Shown here: positions 35,820 to 44,017 of the stretch, piece after piece
Numbering within the stretch: position 1 is the first letter of the stretch
Layout: the number at the start of each line of letters is the position of its first letter
NCBI RefSeq assembly: GCF_900108025.1
Contig: NZ_FNUS01000006.1
Location: 184,575 to 248,574 of the forward strand
Length of the DNA: 64,000 nt
Direction of reading: 5' to 3'
Source: Halpernia humi
GTDB taxonomy: Bacteria > Bacteroidota > Bacteroidia > Flavobacteriales > Weeksellaceae
The notes under the pieces: generated by a model
Database searches by the model: none
The model's input: only the letters and a program-made list of their open reading frames with translations
Told to the model about the DNA's origin: nothing
Made by a program: the position numbers and the translations under genes

Positions 35820-37022
35820 TTAAGATTTTTCTTGTTGCGCTTTCAACGCTTCTTTGTCTTTATCTGAAGGATTCCAAACTTTTATTTCATCATTTTTCGT
35901 AATCCCAGAAAGTATCTGAACATTGATGCCATCTGAAGCGCCCAATTTTACATAGACTTTTTTGAATTTTCCATCTTTCTGTTTCACTTCTACGTAAGGC
36001 GTATCTTGTCCTTTCACTTTTTCATATTGAATTAAGGCTTCATCTAATAGCAAAGCATTTTTTTGTGAACTTAAAATAATTTCACCATTTGCAGAATAGC
36101 CCGCTCTGATGTAAACATTTTTATCGTTGTAAACATCGCCTTCGATGTTAAATTTTATCGTTCCATTAGTGTCTGTTCCTTTAGGCGCAATTAAAGTCAC
36201 TTTCCCCTTGAAACTTTGGTTTTGCAATGCACCAATCACGATATTCATTTCCATGCCTTCTTTTAATTTTCCGGCTTGTGCTTCATCAATTGTACCTTTA
36301 AATTGTAAAGAATTTAGATCTGCAACCGAGCAAATGGTTGTTCCTGCATTGAAAGAATTGGCTTCTATCACTTGGCTTCCAACTTTCACGGGAACTTCTA
36401 AAACTGTTCCTGTTGCTTTTGAGCGAATTTGCGTATTTGCCAAACCTTGTAATTCTGGTGTAGAACCTGTTCTCACAATTTGCAATTGCTTTTGTGCGGT
36501 GCTTAATTGTTGTAACGCATTTTTATACGCTTGTTGGGTAGAAGCCAATTGCTGCTGAGAGGTGATGTATTCTTGTTTAGAAATTACCCCTTGCGAAAAC
36601 AATTTTTGCTGCATATCAAATTGTTTCTGTTGGTTGTCCATATTCATTTTCGCATTGCTAATTTGCAATTGAGAATTTTGAATTTGTTGTTGTGCATCAT
36701 TTATTGCAGAAACGTTGGGAACAATTTTTAAAGTTGCAATTAGTTGGCCAACAGTTACTTTATCACCTTCTTTCACTAAAATTTTATCAATAATTCCGGC
36801 GGTATTTGGTTTAATTTCAATTTCCTCACGCGGAACGATGTCGCCAGTGGCCAAAACCTTATCATCCATATTTTGAACGAAGGGTTTTTTCGTGAGAAAT
36901 TGGTCACTTTTAGCGGCGTTTGAGTTTATTAAATAACGTATTCCCATTATTAATAGTAGCAAAAATAGCAATCCTAAAATCGAATAAATGATTTTTTTTG
37001 CTGTGAATTTTTTCTTTTCCAT
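35820..37022 (-). CDS. Periplasmic adaptor (membrane fusion protein) of MacAB-like efflux pump
   Basis: 400 residues. An N-terminal membrane anchor (IIYSILGLLFLLLLIMGIRYLI) is followed by a lipoyl/barrel-sandwich half (EIEIKPNTAGIIDKILVKEGD), a long glutamine-rich coiled-coil hairpin at ~95-190, the second lipoyl half and a beta-barrel with SAGTTICSVADL-like sequence (written NAGTTICSVADL). It links an inner-membrane transporter to an outer-membrane channel. It is the last gene of the operon ATPase-permease-permease-adaptor. No TolC-type gene is present. Substrate unknown; antibiotics, lipids or peptides are possible. Confidence 0.86.
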   Translation of the reverse strand: MEKKKFTAKKIIYSILGLLFLLLLIMGIRYLINSNAAKSDQFLTKKPFVQNMDDKVLATGDIVPREEIEIKPNTAGIIDKILVKEGDKVTVGQLIATLKIVPNVSAINDAQQQIQNSQLQISNAKMNMDNQQKQFDMQQKLFSQGVISKQEYITSQQQLASTQQAYKNALQQLSTAQKQLQIVRTGSTPELQGLANTQIRSKATGTVLEVPVKVGSQVIEANSFNAGTTICSVADLNSLQFKGTIDEAQAGKLKEGMEMNIVIGALQNQSFKGKVTLIAPKGTDTNGTIKFNIEGDVYNDKNVYIRAGYSANGEIILSSQKNALLLDEALIQYEKVKGQDTPYVEVKQKDGKFKKVYVKLGASDGINVQILSGITKNDEIKVWNPSDKDKEALKAQQEKS

Positions 37023-37049
37023 ATGTCTAATTCTGTAGTTTATTTAATT

Positions 37050-38318
37050 TTATTCTGTTCTTAAAGCTTCTATTGGCCGAATTTTCACGGCTCTTTGTGC
37101 AGGAATCATCCCGATTACTAATCCAAGTAAAACCATCACGCCCATCGCAGCGAAAACTTGGCCATAATTAACGGTTGGGTTATAAAATGGGAATTTATCT
37201 TGGCCTGCAGTTAAATTATTTAAAATCATTAAAAGAAAAATCCCGAAAATAAATCCCAAAAGTCCGGAAGTTATTGTGATGACGACGCTTTCTAATAAAA
37301 TCTGGTTTCTAACTTCTGCTGGTTTTGCGCCTAAAGCACGCCGAATTCCGATTTCTTTGGTTCTTTCTTTTACGGTAATTAATAAAATATTTGATATAGC
37401 AATCACGCCTGCTAAAATTGTAAGGGTTCCTACAATGATTGTCAATAATTGCATTCCAGTGAGGAAACCTGTTAATTTGCTAAACATTGTTCCAAAATTA
37501 AAACTCCCAAATGCATTAGAATCGTCTGGTGAAACGTTGTATTTTGCTTTTAATACGTCTTTTACAGTGTCTTCCAAAGTTTTCAAATTGGCATTACTTT
37601 TTCCTACTATTGCAAAATAACCTACTTTATCACCATCATTATACATTTTTGTAAACGTGGTAAAAGGTATATAAGCGGCATTGTCACTCATCATGCCACC
37701 TTGTCTTTTCACTCTGAAAACACCAATTACATTAAAAAAAGAGCCTTTTATTGTGATTGTTTTTCCGATTGGGTTTTCATTTTTTTTCGCGTCAAAGAAG
37801 TTTTTATATATTTCTTCTCCAATTACCGCTACTTTTTTATTACCAGAGATATCGGCGTCATTGATATATCGGCCATATATTAATGTTTTCTCTGAAATTT
37901 TATTTCCAACAGGATAATCTCCATTTAATGTATAAGTGGCATTTTTGCCATCTTTAGAAAATTGAACTCCAGCGCTGCCAAAATTCCCACGAGAAGTTTG
38001 CGGTGATATAAAATCAATTTCAGGAATTTTTTTCTCTAAAACCTGAATATCTGGCAAGTGCAAATCCATTTTTCTACCTTTTGGGAAACCGTCATAAGGA
38101 ATTGTGGTGTTTTGTGCCCAAAGAAAAATAGAATTAGTTGCCGTTCCTGCAAAGGCTTTATCGAAGCCATTTTGCATTCCTTTTGCGGCGCCTAAAAGCG
38201 ATACAAATAGAAACATACCCCAACCAACGCCGATCATGGTGAGAAATGTACGAAGTTTATTATTCCTTAAAGAATGATAAATTTCTTGCCAAGTGTCTAT
38301 TTTAAATATGATGTTCAT
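37050..38318 (-). CDS. ABC transporter permease, MacB/FtsX type (second copy)
   Basis: 422 residues from ATG 38318; a TTG 7 codons earlier is less likely. Layout: N-terminal helix (LRTFLTMIGVGWGMFLFVSLLG), a periplasmic MacB-type domain (~50-290, VIGVFRVKRQGGMMSD), then three C-terminal helices with NILLITVKERTKEIGIRRALGA, the FtsX motif that contacts the ATPase. It has no ATP-binding domain of its own. About 28 bp before the adaptor gene. Together with the 38409-39638 permease it likely makes a heterodimer. Confidence 0.88.
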   Translation of the reverse strand: MNIIFKIDTWQEIYHSLRNNKLRTFLTMIGVGWGMFLFVSLLGAAKGMQNGFDKAFAGTATNSIFLWAQNTTIPYDGFPKGRKMDLHLPDIQVLEKKIPEIDFISPQTSRGNFGSAGVQFSKDGKNATYTLNGDYPVGNKISEKTLIYGRYINDADISGNKKVAVIGEEIYKNFFDAKKNENPIGKTITIKGSFFNVIGVFRVKRQGGMMSDNAAYIPFTTFTKMYNDGDKVGYFAIVGKSNANLKTLEDTVKDVLKAKYNVSPDDSNAFGSFNFGTMFSKLTGFLTGMQLLTIIVGTLTILAGVIAISNILLITVKERTKEIGIRRALGAKPAEVRNQILLESVVITITSGLLGFIFGIFLLMILNNLTAGQDKFPFYNPTVNYGQVFAAMGVMVLLGLVIGMIPAQRAVKIRPIEALRTE

Positions 38319-38408
38319 TTCATTCTTTTTTAAAACCAAGAATTAAGATATCAGGATCAAGTTTCAAAAGAAAAATTAAATCTTGGCTCTTTTATCTTGC
38401 TTCTCAAT

Positions 38409-39638
38409 TTATTCTGTTCGCAATGCTTCAATTGGTTTTATTTTACTGGCTCTGAAAGCGGGAACAAATCCAGCAATTAATCCTGCAAAAACTAAACAAA
38501 CGAAGGCAACAAGTATTAAACCCCAACCAACAGAGGGATCTTTTATAAAATATTTTTCTAAACTATCGCCGATTAAATTTAAAGTTAAAATTCCTAAACC
38601 AACACCAATAATTCCTGAAATTACAGTTATTACAACACTTTCTTGAATAATTAAACCAACAATTGCTCTTGGTTTTGCGCCAATCGCTTTCCGCACGCCA
38701 ATTTCTTTTGTCCGTTCTTTCACGATGTAAACCATGATGTTACTAATACCGATTATTCCTGCAAGTAAAGTTCCTAAGCCGATGAAACCAACGATTAAAG
38801 TAATGATTAATAAAAATTGAAAGGTATTTTGCATATTTTTCGCATTATTTCTAACGGTAACTGCACTTTCGTCATCGGGCGACACTTTCAGATTTTTTTT
38901 CAAATCTTTTTCTAATTTATCACTATATTTTATGGCCTCTGCGGGCGACAGATTAGGATTATACGTTAAAGAAATTTGGCTTATTGTATCTGACCCTTTT
39001 TTTAATTGCTGAAGCGTTGTAATTGGAACGGTAATTCTTCGCTCAGCAAAATCTCCAGCATCATCAGAAAAAACACCAATTACTTTAAAAAAAGTGCCAT
39101 TCATATCTAGATTTTTGCCAATTGGGCTGCCATTTTTTATTAAATCGCGCTGCACCATTCTGCCAATTACAGCCACTTTTTGCTTTTGATCTACATCATT
39201 TGCATTTAAGAAACGCCCGTCTAAAACGGTTTCATCTTTTACGTAAAGATCATCAGGATTTGCACCGTTTATTTGATAATTTCCACTTTCTTTGCCGTAT
39301 TTCACGAGCATATTTGCGCTGTAATTGGGTGTAGAATATTGCACATTGTCAGGGTTAGTTTTTATGACATTTTCATAATTGCTATTTTGCAAACTTACTT
39401 GTCGATCGCTTTGTAAACCATCAAATGCGATAGTTGTTCTACCGGTAAAAATCGAAATTAAATTAGTTGCACCTCGTGTAAATCCTTCCGAAAAAGCACT
39501 CTTTAAACCATTTCCAATGCCGAATAAGACAATGAAAATAAACAATCCCAAAGCCACTGTAAAGCCCGAGAGAACCGTCCGCAAAACATTACTGCGGATG
39601 GATTCAAAAATTTCTCTCCATCGGTCAATATCAAACAT
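38409..39638 (-). CDS. ABC transporter permease, MacB/FtsX type (first copy)
   Basis: 409 residues. Same topology as its neighbour: N-terminal helix (RTVLSGFTVALGLFIFIVL), periplasmic MacB-type domain (VIGVFSDDAGDFAERR), then FtsX helices with NIMVYIVKERTKEIGVRKAIGA and a closing RASKIKPIEALRTE, which is nearly the same as in the next gene. The two are clear but diverged paralogues. The start codon lies 2 bp after the ATPase gene's stop, so translation is probably coupled. Confidence 0.88.
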   Translation of the reverse strand: MFDIDRWREIFESIRSNVLRTVLSGFTVALGLFIFIVLFGIGNGLKSAFSEGFTRGATNLISIFTGRTTIAFDGLQSDRQVSLQNSNYENVIKTNPDNVQYSTPNYSANMLVKYGKESGNYQINGANPDDLYVKDETVLDGRFLNANDVDQKQKVAVIGRMVQRDLIKNGSPIGKNLDMNGTFFKVIGVFSDDAGDFAERRITVPITTLQQLKKGSDTISQISLTYNPNLSPAEAIKYSDKLEKDLKKNLKVSPDDESAVTVRNNAKNMQNTFQFLLIITLIVGFIGLGTLLAGIIGISNIMVYIVKERTKEIGVRKAIGAKPRAIVGLIIQESVVITVISGIIGVGLGILTLNLIGDSLEKYFIKDPSVGWGLILVAFVCLVFAGLIAGFVPAFRASKIKPIEALRTE

Positions 39639-39640
39639 GT

Positions 39641-40330
39641 TTATAAAATTCTTTGGGTAATAAATTCATCACTTTCTATAACGCCGTCTTTCAAAATTAC
39701 ATTTCTTTTGGTTTCTGCCGCCACGTCTGGTTCGTGTGTAACCACGATAATTGTTTTGCCTTCGTTATTAATTTCTTGTAGCAATTTCATAATATCAAAG
39801 GTTGTTTGGGAGTCTAAAGCACCAGTTGGTTCATCCGCCAAAATTACTTTTGGATTTGTAACCAAAGCCCTTGCAATTGCAACCCGTTGTTTTTGTCCAC
39901 CGGAAAGTTCGTTTGGTAGATGCATTGCCCATTGCGCTAAACCTACTTTTTCTAAATATTCTAAAGCGCGTTTGTTGCGTTCTTTTCTTGGTACATTTTG
40001 GTAATAGAGTGGAAGTGCTACATTTTCCAAGGCATTTTTGTAGCCAATCAAGTTGAAAGATTGGAATATAAATCCTAAAAATTTGCTTCGGTATTCTGCC
40101 GCTTTTATTTCTGTTAAATCTTCAATTTGGTAGCCATCAAGTTCGTAAGTTCCAGAATCTTTTTCATCCAAAATTCCAATTATATTAAGCAAAGTAGATT
40201 TCCCGCTTCCAGACGAACCCATGATGGAAACAAATTCTCCTTCGTCAATACTTAAATCTATTCCTTTTAAAACCAGCAATTTACTTTTGCCGATGTCATA
40301 AGATTTGCGAAGGTCTTTAATTACTAACAT
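39641..40330 (-). CDS. ABC transporter ATP-binding protein, MacB/LolD type
   Basis: 229 residues. Walker A GSSGSGKSTLLN, Q-loop FIFQSFNL, signature LSGGQKQRVAIARAL, Walker B VILADEPTGALDS and switch His in VTHEPDV are all intact. The MacB/LolD subgroup (mechanotransmission ATPases) fits the FtsX-type permeases downstream. First gene of the operon. It powers transport or mechanical work in the periplasm rather than transport across the inner membrane, if it behaves as the characterised family members do. Confidence 0.93.
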   Translation of the reverse strand: MLVIKDLRKSYDIGKSKLLVLKGIDLSIDEGEFVSIMGSSGSGKSTLLNIIGILDEKDSGTYELDGYQIEDLTEIKAAEYRSKFLGFIFQSFNLIGYKNALENVALPLYYQNVPRKERNKRALEYLEKVGLAQWAMHLPNELSGGQKQRVAIARALVTNPKVILADEPTGALDSQTTFDIMKLLQEINNEGKTIIVVTHEPDVAAETKRNVILKDGVIESDEFITQRIL

Positions 40331-40753
40331 TAAGTGAGATTTTGATTTTTTGAATTAGTAGTTTTATTTTAAAAATTGTTACAGATTTTATAGTTCATTT
40401 TTAATAAAGATATGTTTAGTTTTAAAGGTCTTTTAATACGAGAAAAATTTTTTTATGTTTAATTTTTTTTTGTGTAAAAACCGCTTTTATTGCTCCTGTT
40501 TTGTGTAATCTCACAATAGTCGCAAGTCTGTGTAATTGTGGATAACTTTTGGGCTTAAAAACCAAAATTTTAACAGAATTGCGTCTTTTTCATTTTCTTT
40601 TTCGGCTTTCAATTTCTACTTTTGTAAGCACGACCAAAGGAAAAAAATATTCTAAAATTTTATTTTTTAAAAATTTGATAACTAATAACTTAGATGTTTT
40701 TCGTGAATTTGGTAAGTGTTTTAAAATATTTCACTTCTAAAAGTTAATAATCT
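40331..40753 (+). other. Long upstream region of nrdB
   Basis: 423 bp without a convincing gene; a 63-codon frame here lacks any protein-like features. It contains two TGTGTAAT direct repeats (near 40503 and 40530), a DnaA-box match at 40537 and a TACTTTTG -7 candidate at 40617-40624, which would give an ~120-nt leader. The divergent efflux operon promoter must also lie in its left part. Confidence 0.5.
40537..40545 (-). promoter_or_regulatory. DnaA box
   Basis: TGTGGATAA is the exact complement of the strong DnaA box TTATCCACA. It lies ~70 bp upstream of the candidate -7 element of nrdB. DnaA control of class I ribonucleotide reductase genes is known in Escherichia coli; here it is inferred from a single site. 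Confidence 0.55.
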
Positions 40754-41728
40754 ATGGGCATTTTCGACAAAAGAGTTAGTTACAAACCATTTGAGTATCC
40801 TGAAGTTTTACAGTTCACCGATGCTATCAACAAGTCTTTTTGGGTACACTCTGAAGTAGATTTTACAGCAGATATCCAAGATTTTCATTCACAATTAGAT
40901 TTGCACGAAAAAAATGCAATCAAAAATTCACTTTTAGCAATCGCACAAATCGAAGTTTCCGTAAAAACATTTTGGGGGAATCTTTACACGCATTTACCAA
41001 AACCAGAATTTAACGGTTTGGGTTCTACCTTTGCAGAATGTGAATTTCGCCACAGTGAAGCCTATTCTAGATTGTTGGAAGTCTTAGGTTACAATGAAGA
41101 TTTTACTTCTGTGGTAAAAGTTCCAGCCGTAAAAGAGCGTATTGAATTTCTTGGAAATGTGTTGAAATTTTCAAATTCTACGTCACCGAAAGAATACGTT
41201 TCTTCATTGTTGCTTTTCAGTATTTTAATTGAAAACGTGTCACTTTTTAGCCAGTTTGCGATTATTTTATCGTTCACAAGATTTAAAGGATATTTAAAAA
41301 ACGTTTCCAACGTAATTGGTTGGACTTCAGTTGATGAGCAAATCCACGCCAATGCTGGAATTTATTTAATTAATAAAATTCGTGAAGAACAACCGGATTT
41401 ATTGACAGATTCTGACATTGAAGACATTTACACTTTGGTCGATCAATCGGTTGAGTTGGAAGCGAAATTATTAGACTGGATTTTTGAAATGGGTGAAATT
41501 GATAATATTTCCAAAGAAGATCTTTATAATTTCATGAAATACCGCGTTGACGACAGTTTGAAAAAAATCGGTATGAAAACGCGCTACAACATCACGCCGG
41601 AACAATACCGTCCGATGGTGTGGTTTGAAGAGGAAGTTTTCGCAAATTCTATGGACGATTTCTTTGCCAAAAGACCGACAGATTATACAAAACACGATAA
41701 AAGTATTACGGCGAACGATTTGTTTTAA
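40754..41728 (+). CDS. nrdB: Ribonucleotide reductase beta subunit, class Id (dimanganese) type
   Basis: 324 residues. Makes and holds the metal cofactor that oxidises the catalytic cysteine of NrdA for dNTP synthesis. The metal ligands are E67 (AQIEVSVK), E97 and H100 (ECEFRHSEAY), E160 (LLFSILIENV), E195 and H198 (DEQIHAN). Y104 is present at the radical-tyrosine position. The first ligand is Glu rather than the Asp of class Ia, and the ligand numbering agrees, as I recall it, with the Flavobacterium johnsoniae class Id enzyme, where a Mn(III)Mn(IV) cluster itself is the oxidant. No N-terminal ATP-cone. nrdA follows after a 591-bp repeat-rich gap; no nrdI seen. Confidence 0.93.
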   Translation: MGIFDKRVSYKPFEYPEVLQFTDAINKSFWVHSEVDFTADIQDFHSQLDLHEKNAIKNSLLAIAQIEVSVKTFWGNLYTHLPKPEFNGLGSTFAECEFRHSEAYSRLLEVLGYNEDFTSVVKVPAVKERIEFLGNVLKFSNSTSPKEYVSSLLLFSILIENVSLFSQFAIILSFTRFKGYLKNVSNVIGWTSVDEQIHANAGIYLINKIREEQPDLLTDSDIEDIYTLVDQSVELEAKLLDWIFEMGEIDNISKEDLYNFMKYRVDDSLKKIGMKTRYNITPEQYRPMVWFEEEVFANSMDDFFAKRPTDYTKHDKSITANDLF

Positions 41729-41776
41729 TTAAGGAACAAGATTAAAGAGCCAAGAATCAAGATAAAAAAATTAATA

Positions 41777-41880
41777 ATCAATAGGAACGGGCTTTAGCCC
41801 GTTTTAAAGATTGAAAAAATGAATTGGCTTTAGCCGAAATATAAAAATAAGTTTTAGCTAAAGCTATTTTTAGATTGATA
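41777..41880 (+). repeat. REP-like element with GGCTTTAGCC palindromes
   Basis: ATCAATAGGAA and GGGCTTTAGCCC at ~41790, then TTGGCTTTAGCC and TTTTAGCTAAAGC. It matches the element at 1509-1640 in order, spacing and orientation over about 100 bp, with a few substitutions. Confidence 0.8.
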
Positions 41881-41971
41881 TTTATAACATGCTCTAAAAG
41901 GCGTGGCAATTGAAAAGCAGGATTTTAAATTGACTAGAAGCAGTATTTTTAGATAGTAATTTAGAATTTTC

Positions 41972-42021
41972 TTTGTCATTCCGTAGGAATCTAAGCGCTT
42001 AGATTCCTACGGAATGACAAA
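41972..42021. repeat. Perfect 50-bp palindrome
   Basis: Two 25-bp arms with no spacer, centred between 41996 and 41997; the left arm opens TTTGTCATTCCGTAGGAATC. A variant with 22-bp arms and a 9-bp loop is at 48160-48212. Located between nrdB and nrdA. Would form a long RNA hairpin if transcribed. Confidence 0.95.
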
Positions 42022-42130
42022 ATTAGAATAGAGATTTAACCCTGAAAAGGTTGATTAAAGTTAATTTGAAAAATTACTACGTGTCTAGCAATTACAAAAA
42101 GCAGTCAAAGAAAAAACGAAACTAACTTTC

Positions 42131-42220
42131 TAGCCCCGATTGGAACGGCATCCTTTTTTGGCGCGATCCGCCAAAGGCGGAGAAGCGGCAAAAAAGATAT
42201 AGTGGAAAGCGGGAAGACTA
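42131..42220. repeat. Dispersed repeat beginning TAGCCCCGATTGGAACGG
   Basis: About 90 bp: AGCCCCGATTGGAACGGCAT, CCTTTTTT, a GC-rich GATCCGCCAAAGGCGGA hairpin, AAAAAAGAT and GTGGAAAGCGGGAA. It resembles, in opposite orientation, the family at 35126, 47705 and 63294: flanks of the type GCCCGA-TTG/GGAACGG around a variable hairpin core. Confidence 0.6.
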
Positions 42221-42266
42221 ATGAAAAGAAGCGGGAATTTTCTGCTACAAATAAAGACAATTATAA

Positions 42267-42309
42267 AAACAACGGATTGCTTCGTTCCTCGCAATGACAG
42301 CAATGACAA
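42267..42309 (+). repeat. Dispersed repeat ACGGATTGCTTCGTTCCTCG
   Basis: AACGGATTGCTTCGTTCCTC followed by GCAATGACAGCAATGACAAA. The related piece in reverse complement is embedded in the 63294 element (TTGCGACCGAAGCGAAGCAA). It ends 11 bp before the nrdA start codon. Confidence 0.6.
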
Positions 42310-42319
42310 AAAATATACT

Positions 42320-43975
42320 ATGGAAGAAAAAAAGGAAATTTGGTGGTTAAACGAAGAGTCGGAGCAAATGCTGAACCGCGGCTATTTGCTGAAAGGAGAA
42401 ACAGTTGACGGCGCGATTTTAAGAATTACCGGCGCAGCGGCAAAAAGACTTTACAAACCGGAACTGCAACCTGCCTTTGAAGAAATGATCAGAAAAGGTT
42501 GGATCAGTTTTTCTTCGCCAGTTTGGGCAAATATGGGAACTGAACGCGGTTTGCCGATCTCGTGTTTCAACGTTCATATTCCCGATAATATTGAAGGAAT
42601 TACGCACAAATTGGGCGAAGTGATTATGCAAACCAAAATTGGTGGCGGAACTTCGGGCTATTTTGGCGAATTGAGAAACAGAGGAACGGCGGTGACGGAC
42701 AACGGAAAATCTTCCGGCGCGGTTTCTTTTATGAAATTATATGACACGGCGATGGACGTGGTGTCGCAAGGTGGAGTTCGTAGAGGCGCTTTTGCGGCTT
42801 ATCTGGATATTGACCACGGCGATATTGAAGAGTTTTTATCGATAAAAGATATTGGAAGTCCAATCCAGAATTTATTTACGGGAATTTGTGTGCCTGATTA
42901 TTGGATGCAAGACATGATCGATGGCGACATCGACAAAAGAAAAATCTGGGCACGAGTTCTGGAAAGTCGCCAACAGAAAGGTTTGCCGTATATTTTGTTT
43001 TCCGATAATGTGAACAGAAATAAACCGCAGGTTTACAAAGATTTAGGTTTAACGGTAAATGCGAGTAATCTTTGCTCGGAAATTATGTTGCCTTCCACAG
43101 CCGAAGAATCTTTTATATGCTGTCTTTCTTCTATGAATTTAGAATTATACGAAGAATGGAAAGATACAAACGCTGTGAAATTGGCGATTTATTTCTTGGA
43201 TGCTGTTTTGTCTGAATTTATAGAAAAAACTGAAGGAAATTACTACTTGCAAGGTGCAAGAAATTTTGCATTAAGACATAGAGCATTAGGTTTGGGCGTT
43301 TTGGGTTACCATTCTTATTTACAGAAAAATAATATTCCGTTTGAAAGTTTTGAAGCGACACAGTTTAATGCAAGAGCCTTTAAACACATCCGTTCCGAAG
43401 CCGATATTGCAAGTAGAGAATTAGCCAATATTTATGGCGAACCCGAATTGTTAAAGGGTTACGAAATGCGTAACACAACGGTGATGGCAATTGCACCAAC
43501 GACTTCTAGTTCGGCAATTTTAGGACAAACTTCACCAGGAATAGAGCCTTTTGCATCCAATTATTACAAAGCCGGTTTGGCGAAAGGTAATTTTATGCGT
43601 AAGAATAAATATTTAGCCAAATTACTTCAGGAAAAAGGGTTAGATAATGAAGAAACGTGGCGCACAATCATGCTGAACCACGGTTCTGTGCAGCATCTGA
43701 ATGAATTGACGGACGAAGAAAAATTGGTTTTTAAAACCTTTAAAGAAATTTCACCAATGGAAGTTATTTCTCAGGCGGCGCAAAGACAGCAGTATATTGA
43801 TCAGGCTCAAAGTTTGAATTTGAATATTCCCGCAACGATGCCTGTAAAAGATGTAAATTACCTTTATATTGAAGCTTGGAAAAAAGGCGTGAAAACTTTG
43901 TATTACCAAAGAAGTTCTTCCGTTTCCAAGGAAATGATGGTGAATTTTGTGACTTGTAGTGCTTGTGAGGCTTAG
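42320..43975 (+). CDS. nrdA: Ribonucleotide reductase alpha subunit (short, no ATP-cone)
   Basis: 551 residues from ATG 42320; the longer open frame from 42221 runs through a repeat element and is rejected. Reduces ribonucleoside diphosphates. C252 in NASNLCSEIM is the thiyl-radical cysteine with N and E neighbours; C82 (GLPISCFNVH) and C267/C268 (SFICCLSSMN) are the redox pair candidates; the C-terminal tail ends CSACEA, the CxxC regeneration pair (546, 549). The tyrosine pair TLYYQRS carries the radical pathway. The protein starts directly in the catalytic region, so the N-terminal ATP-cone that gives overall dATP inhibition is missing. Pairs with nrdB 591 bp upstream. Confidence 0.93.
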   Translation: MEEKKEIWWLNEESEQMLNRGYLLKGETVDGAILRITGAAAKRLYKPELQPAFEEMIRKGWISFSSPVWANMGTERGLPISCFNVHIPDNIEGITHKLGEVIMQTKIGGGTSGYFGELRNRGTAVTDNGKSSGAVSFMKLYDTAMDVVSQGGVRRGAFAAYLDIDHGDIEEFLSIKDIGSPIQNLFTGICVPDYWMQDMIDGDIDKRKIWARVLESRQQKGLPYILFSDNVNRNKPQVYKDLGLTVNASNLCSEIMLPSTAEESFICCLSSMNLELYEEWKDTNAVKLAIYFLDAVLSEFIEKTEGNYYLQGARNFALRHRALGLGVLGYHSYLQKNNIPFESFEATQFNARAFKHIRSEADIASRELANIYGEPELLKGYEMRNTTVMAIAPTTSSSAILGQTSPGIEPFASNYYKAGLAKGNFMRKNKYLAKLLQEKGLDNEETWRTIMLNHGSVQHLNELTDEEKLVFKTFKEISPMEVISQAAQRQQYIDQAQSLNLNIPATMPVKDVNYLYIEAWKKGVKTLYYQRSSSVSKEMMVNFVTCSACEA

Positions 43976-43984
43976 AAAAATTAT

Positions 43985-44017
43985 AAAAAGTCCTAATTTA
44001 AATTAGGACTTTTTTTT
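43985..44017. terminator. Terminator between convergent nrdA and the three-gene TA module
   Basis: AAAAAGTCCTAATTT and its complement form a 15-bp perfect hairpin stem with T-rich ends on both strands. It overlaps the end of the 44003 gene on the minus strand. Confidence 0.88.

Noticed and set aside
40501..40550. NrdR box upstream of nrdB
   Set aside because: The TGTGTAAT repeats do not match the ACACTATATATTGTGT-like consensus; only the DnaA box is a good match.
40549..40740. 63-codon plus-strand frame before nrdB
   Set aside because: Composition is of AT-rich non-coding DNA, it has no recognisable family and lies in a probable promoter region.
42131..42220. Insertion sequence end
   Set aside because: No transposase, no terminal inverted repeats of normal IS type and related copies are also about 75-130 bp, so it is a short dispersed repeat.
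42221..42319. 33-codon extension of nrdA
   Set aside because: It translates a dispersed repeat; NrdA homologues begin near MEEKKEIWWLNEES.
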